A DNA stretch of 64,000 bases. It comes from Corynebacterium ulcerans. GTDB taxonomy: Bacteria; Actinomycetota; Actinomycetes; Mycobacteriales; Mycobacteriaceae. Made by a program: the position numbers and the translations under genes. Location of the stretch: NCBI RefSeq assembly GCF_900187135.1, contig NZ_LT906443.1:1798001-1862000 (forward strand), in the 5' to 3' direction. The notes below the pieces were generated by a model. The model searched no databases. It had not been told where the DNA came from and saw only the letters and a list, made by a program, of their open reading frames with translations. Positions 63,752-64,000 of this stretch are shown piece after piece (position 1 is the first letter of the stretch; the number at the start of each line of letters is the position of its first letter).

Positions 63752-64000
63752 GTGTTCACTCGCCCTCTTCGCTCCTCACGTACTTCACGGATCGCGGCTG
63801 CTAGTGCGGTTGTTCTCGTCGGATTATCTGCTAGTTTTGCGCCGGCGGCGTGGGCGGAAGATCTAGAACTTGATTCTGGACATATTGACGCTTTTAACGT
63901 TACGGCTGAGGGGGGAAACCTTAAACTTAATCTTAAAGAGGACGTAACCGGTTCTCATGTGCTGCATGACCCTGATTCTGTGACGCTGCGCGTAAAAGAA
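63752..64000 (+). CDS. Secreted actinobacterial surface-anchored-type protein (5' part)
   Basis: The first 83 codons only are in the window; the frame is open to the edge. The N-terminus is basic (RPLRSSRTSR), followed by a hydrophobic stretch and an AWA-ED signal-peptidase site near residue 36. The mature part starts LDSGHIDAFNVTAEGGNLKLNLKE, close to the start of the actinobacterial choice-of-anchor M (surface-anchored, ABC-transporter-associated) domain family; its genes often accompany zinc/manganese transporters. The rest of the domain is outside. Start GTG 63752 after AAAGGAATTCC. Confidence 0.7.
   Translation, partial: MFTRPLRSSRTSRIAAASAVVLVGLSASFAPAAWAEDLELDSGHIDAFNVTAEGGNLKLNLKEDVTGSHVLHDPDSVTLRVKE

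Overview
The window is chromosomal DNA of a Corynebacterium, most likely of the diphtheriae/ulcerans/pseudotuberculosis group. The evidence is mycothiol synthesis (mshA), SenX3-RegX3, the small basic protein bS22, a corynebacterial/mycobacterial mannosyltransferase, a DIP1984-family gene, and a gene order that closely follows the Mycobacterium tuberculosis Rv0480-Rv0650 region (murB, mshA, gpmA, senX3-regX3, ppx, proC, hemACDB, hemL, ccs genes, men genes, secE-nusG-rplKA, rplJL). It is mostly core chromosome. I saw no insertion sequence, prophage, CRISPR array or rRNA. The species is inferred and cannot be fixed from the sequence alone.

Layout. 1-6.2 kb: a methyltransferase, a DUF2505 gene, murB, fadD and mshA. 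6.2-12.9 kb: gpmA, senX3-regX3, an uncharacterised cysteine-rich protein, ppx, an acidic membrane protein and proC. 12.9-17 kb: an excisionase-type DNA-binding protein, bS22 (33 codons), a DsbA-like/CcdA-like pair, a SerB-type HAD phosphatase and a glutaredoxin-like protein. 17-30.5 kb: the C5-pathway haem genes hemA, hemC, hemD, hemB, hemE, hemY and hemL. Between hemB and hemE sit a small membrane protein and a P-type ATPase-like protein whose catalytic motifs are all replaced. 30.5-39 kb: cytochrome c maturation (TlpA-like, CcdA, ResB, CcsB), split between resB and ccsB by an opposite-strand iron/haem-type ABC transporter operon that ends in a methyltransferase gene. 39-54 kb: menaquinone genes menA, menE, menB, menC, menD, menG, a menJ-like reductase and a polyprenyl synthetase, with a DcuC carrier, a mannosyltransferase and a 2-hydroxyacid dehydrogenase among them. 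54-64 kb: four tRNAs (Tyr, Thr, Met, Trp), secE, nusG, rplK, rplA, two tandem C1 aminopeptidases, an Old Yellow Enzyme, an L10 leader, rplJ, rplL, and the start of a surface-anchored protein cut by the window edge.

Together the genes build the parts of an aerobic respiratory chain (haem, c-type cytochromes, menaquinone) along with extracytoplasmic thiol chemistry, envelope precursors and translation. The observations most worth following are the degenerate P-type ATPase inside the haem cluster, the PepC paralogue lacking the canonical C-terminal tail, the ABC-transporter/methyltransferase operon that splits the cytochrome c genes, the conserved-neighbourhood cysteine-rich protein beside ppx, and several non-coding signals: long inverted repeats, palindromes at hemA, a nested hairpin between hemC and hemD, and overlapping divergent leaderless promoters.
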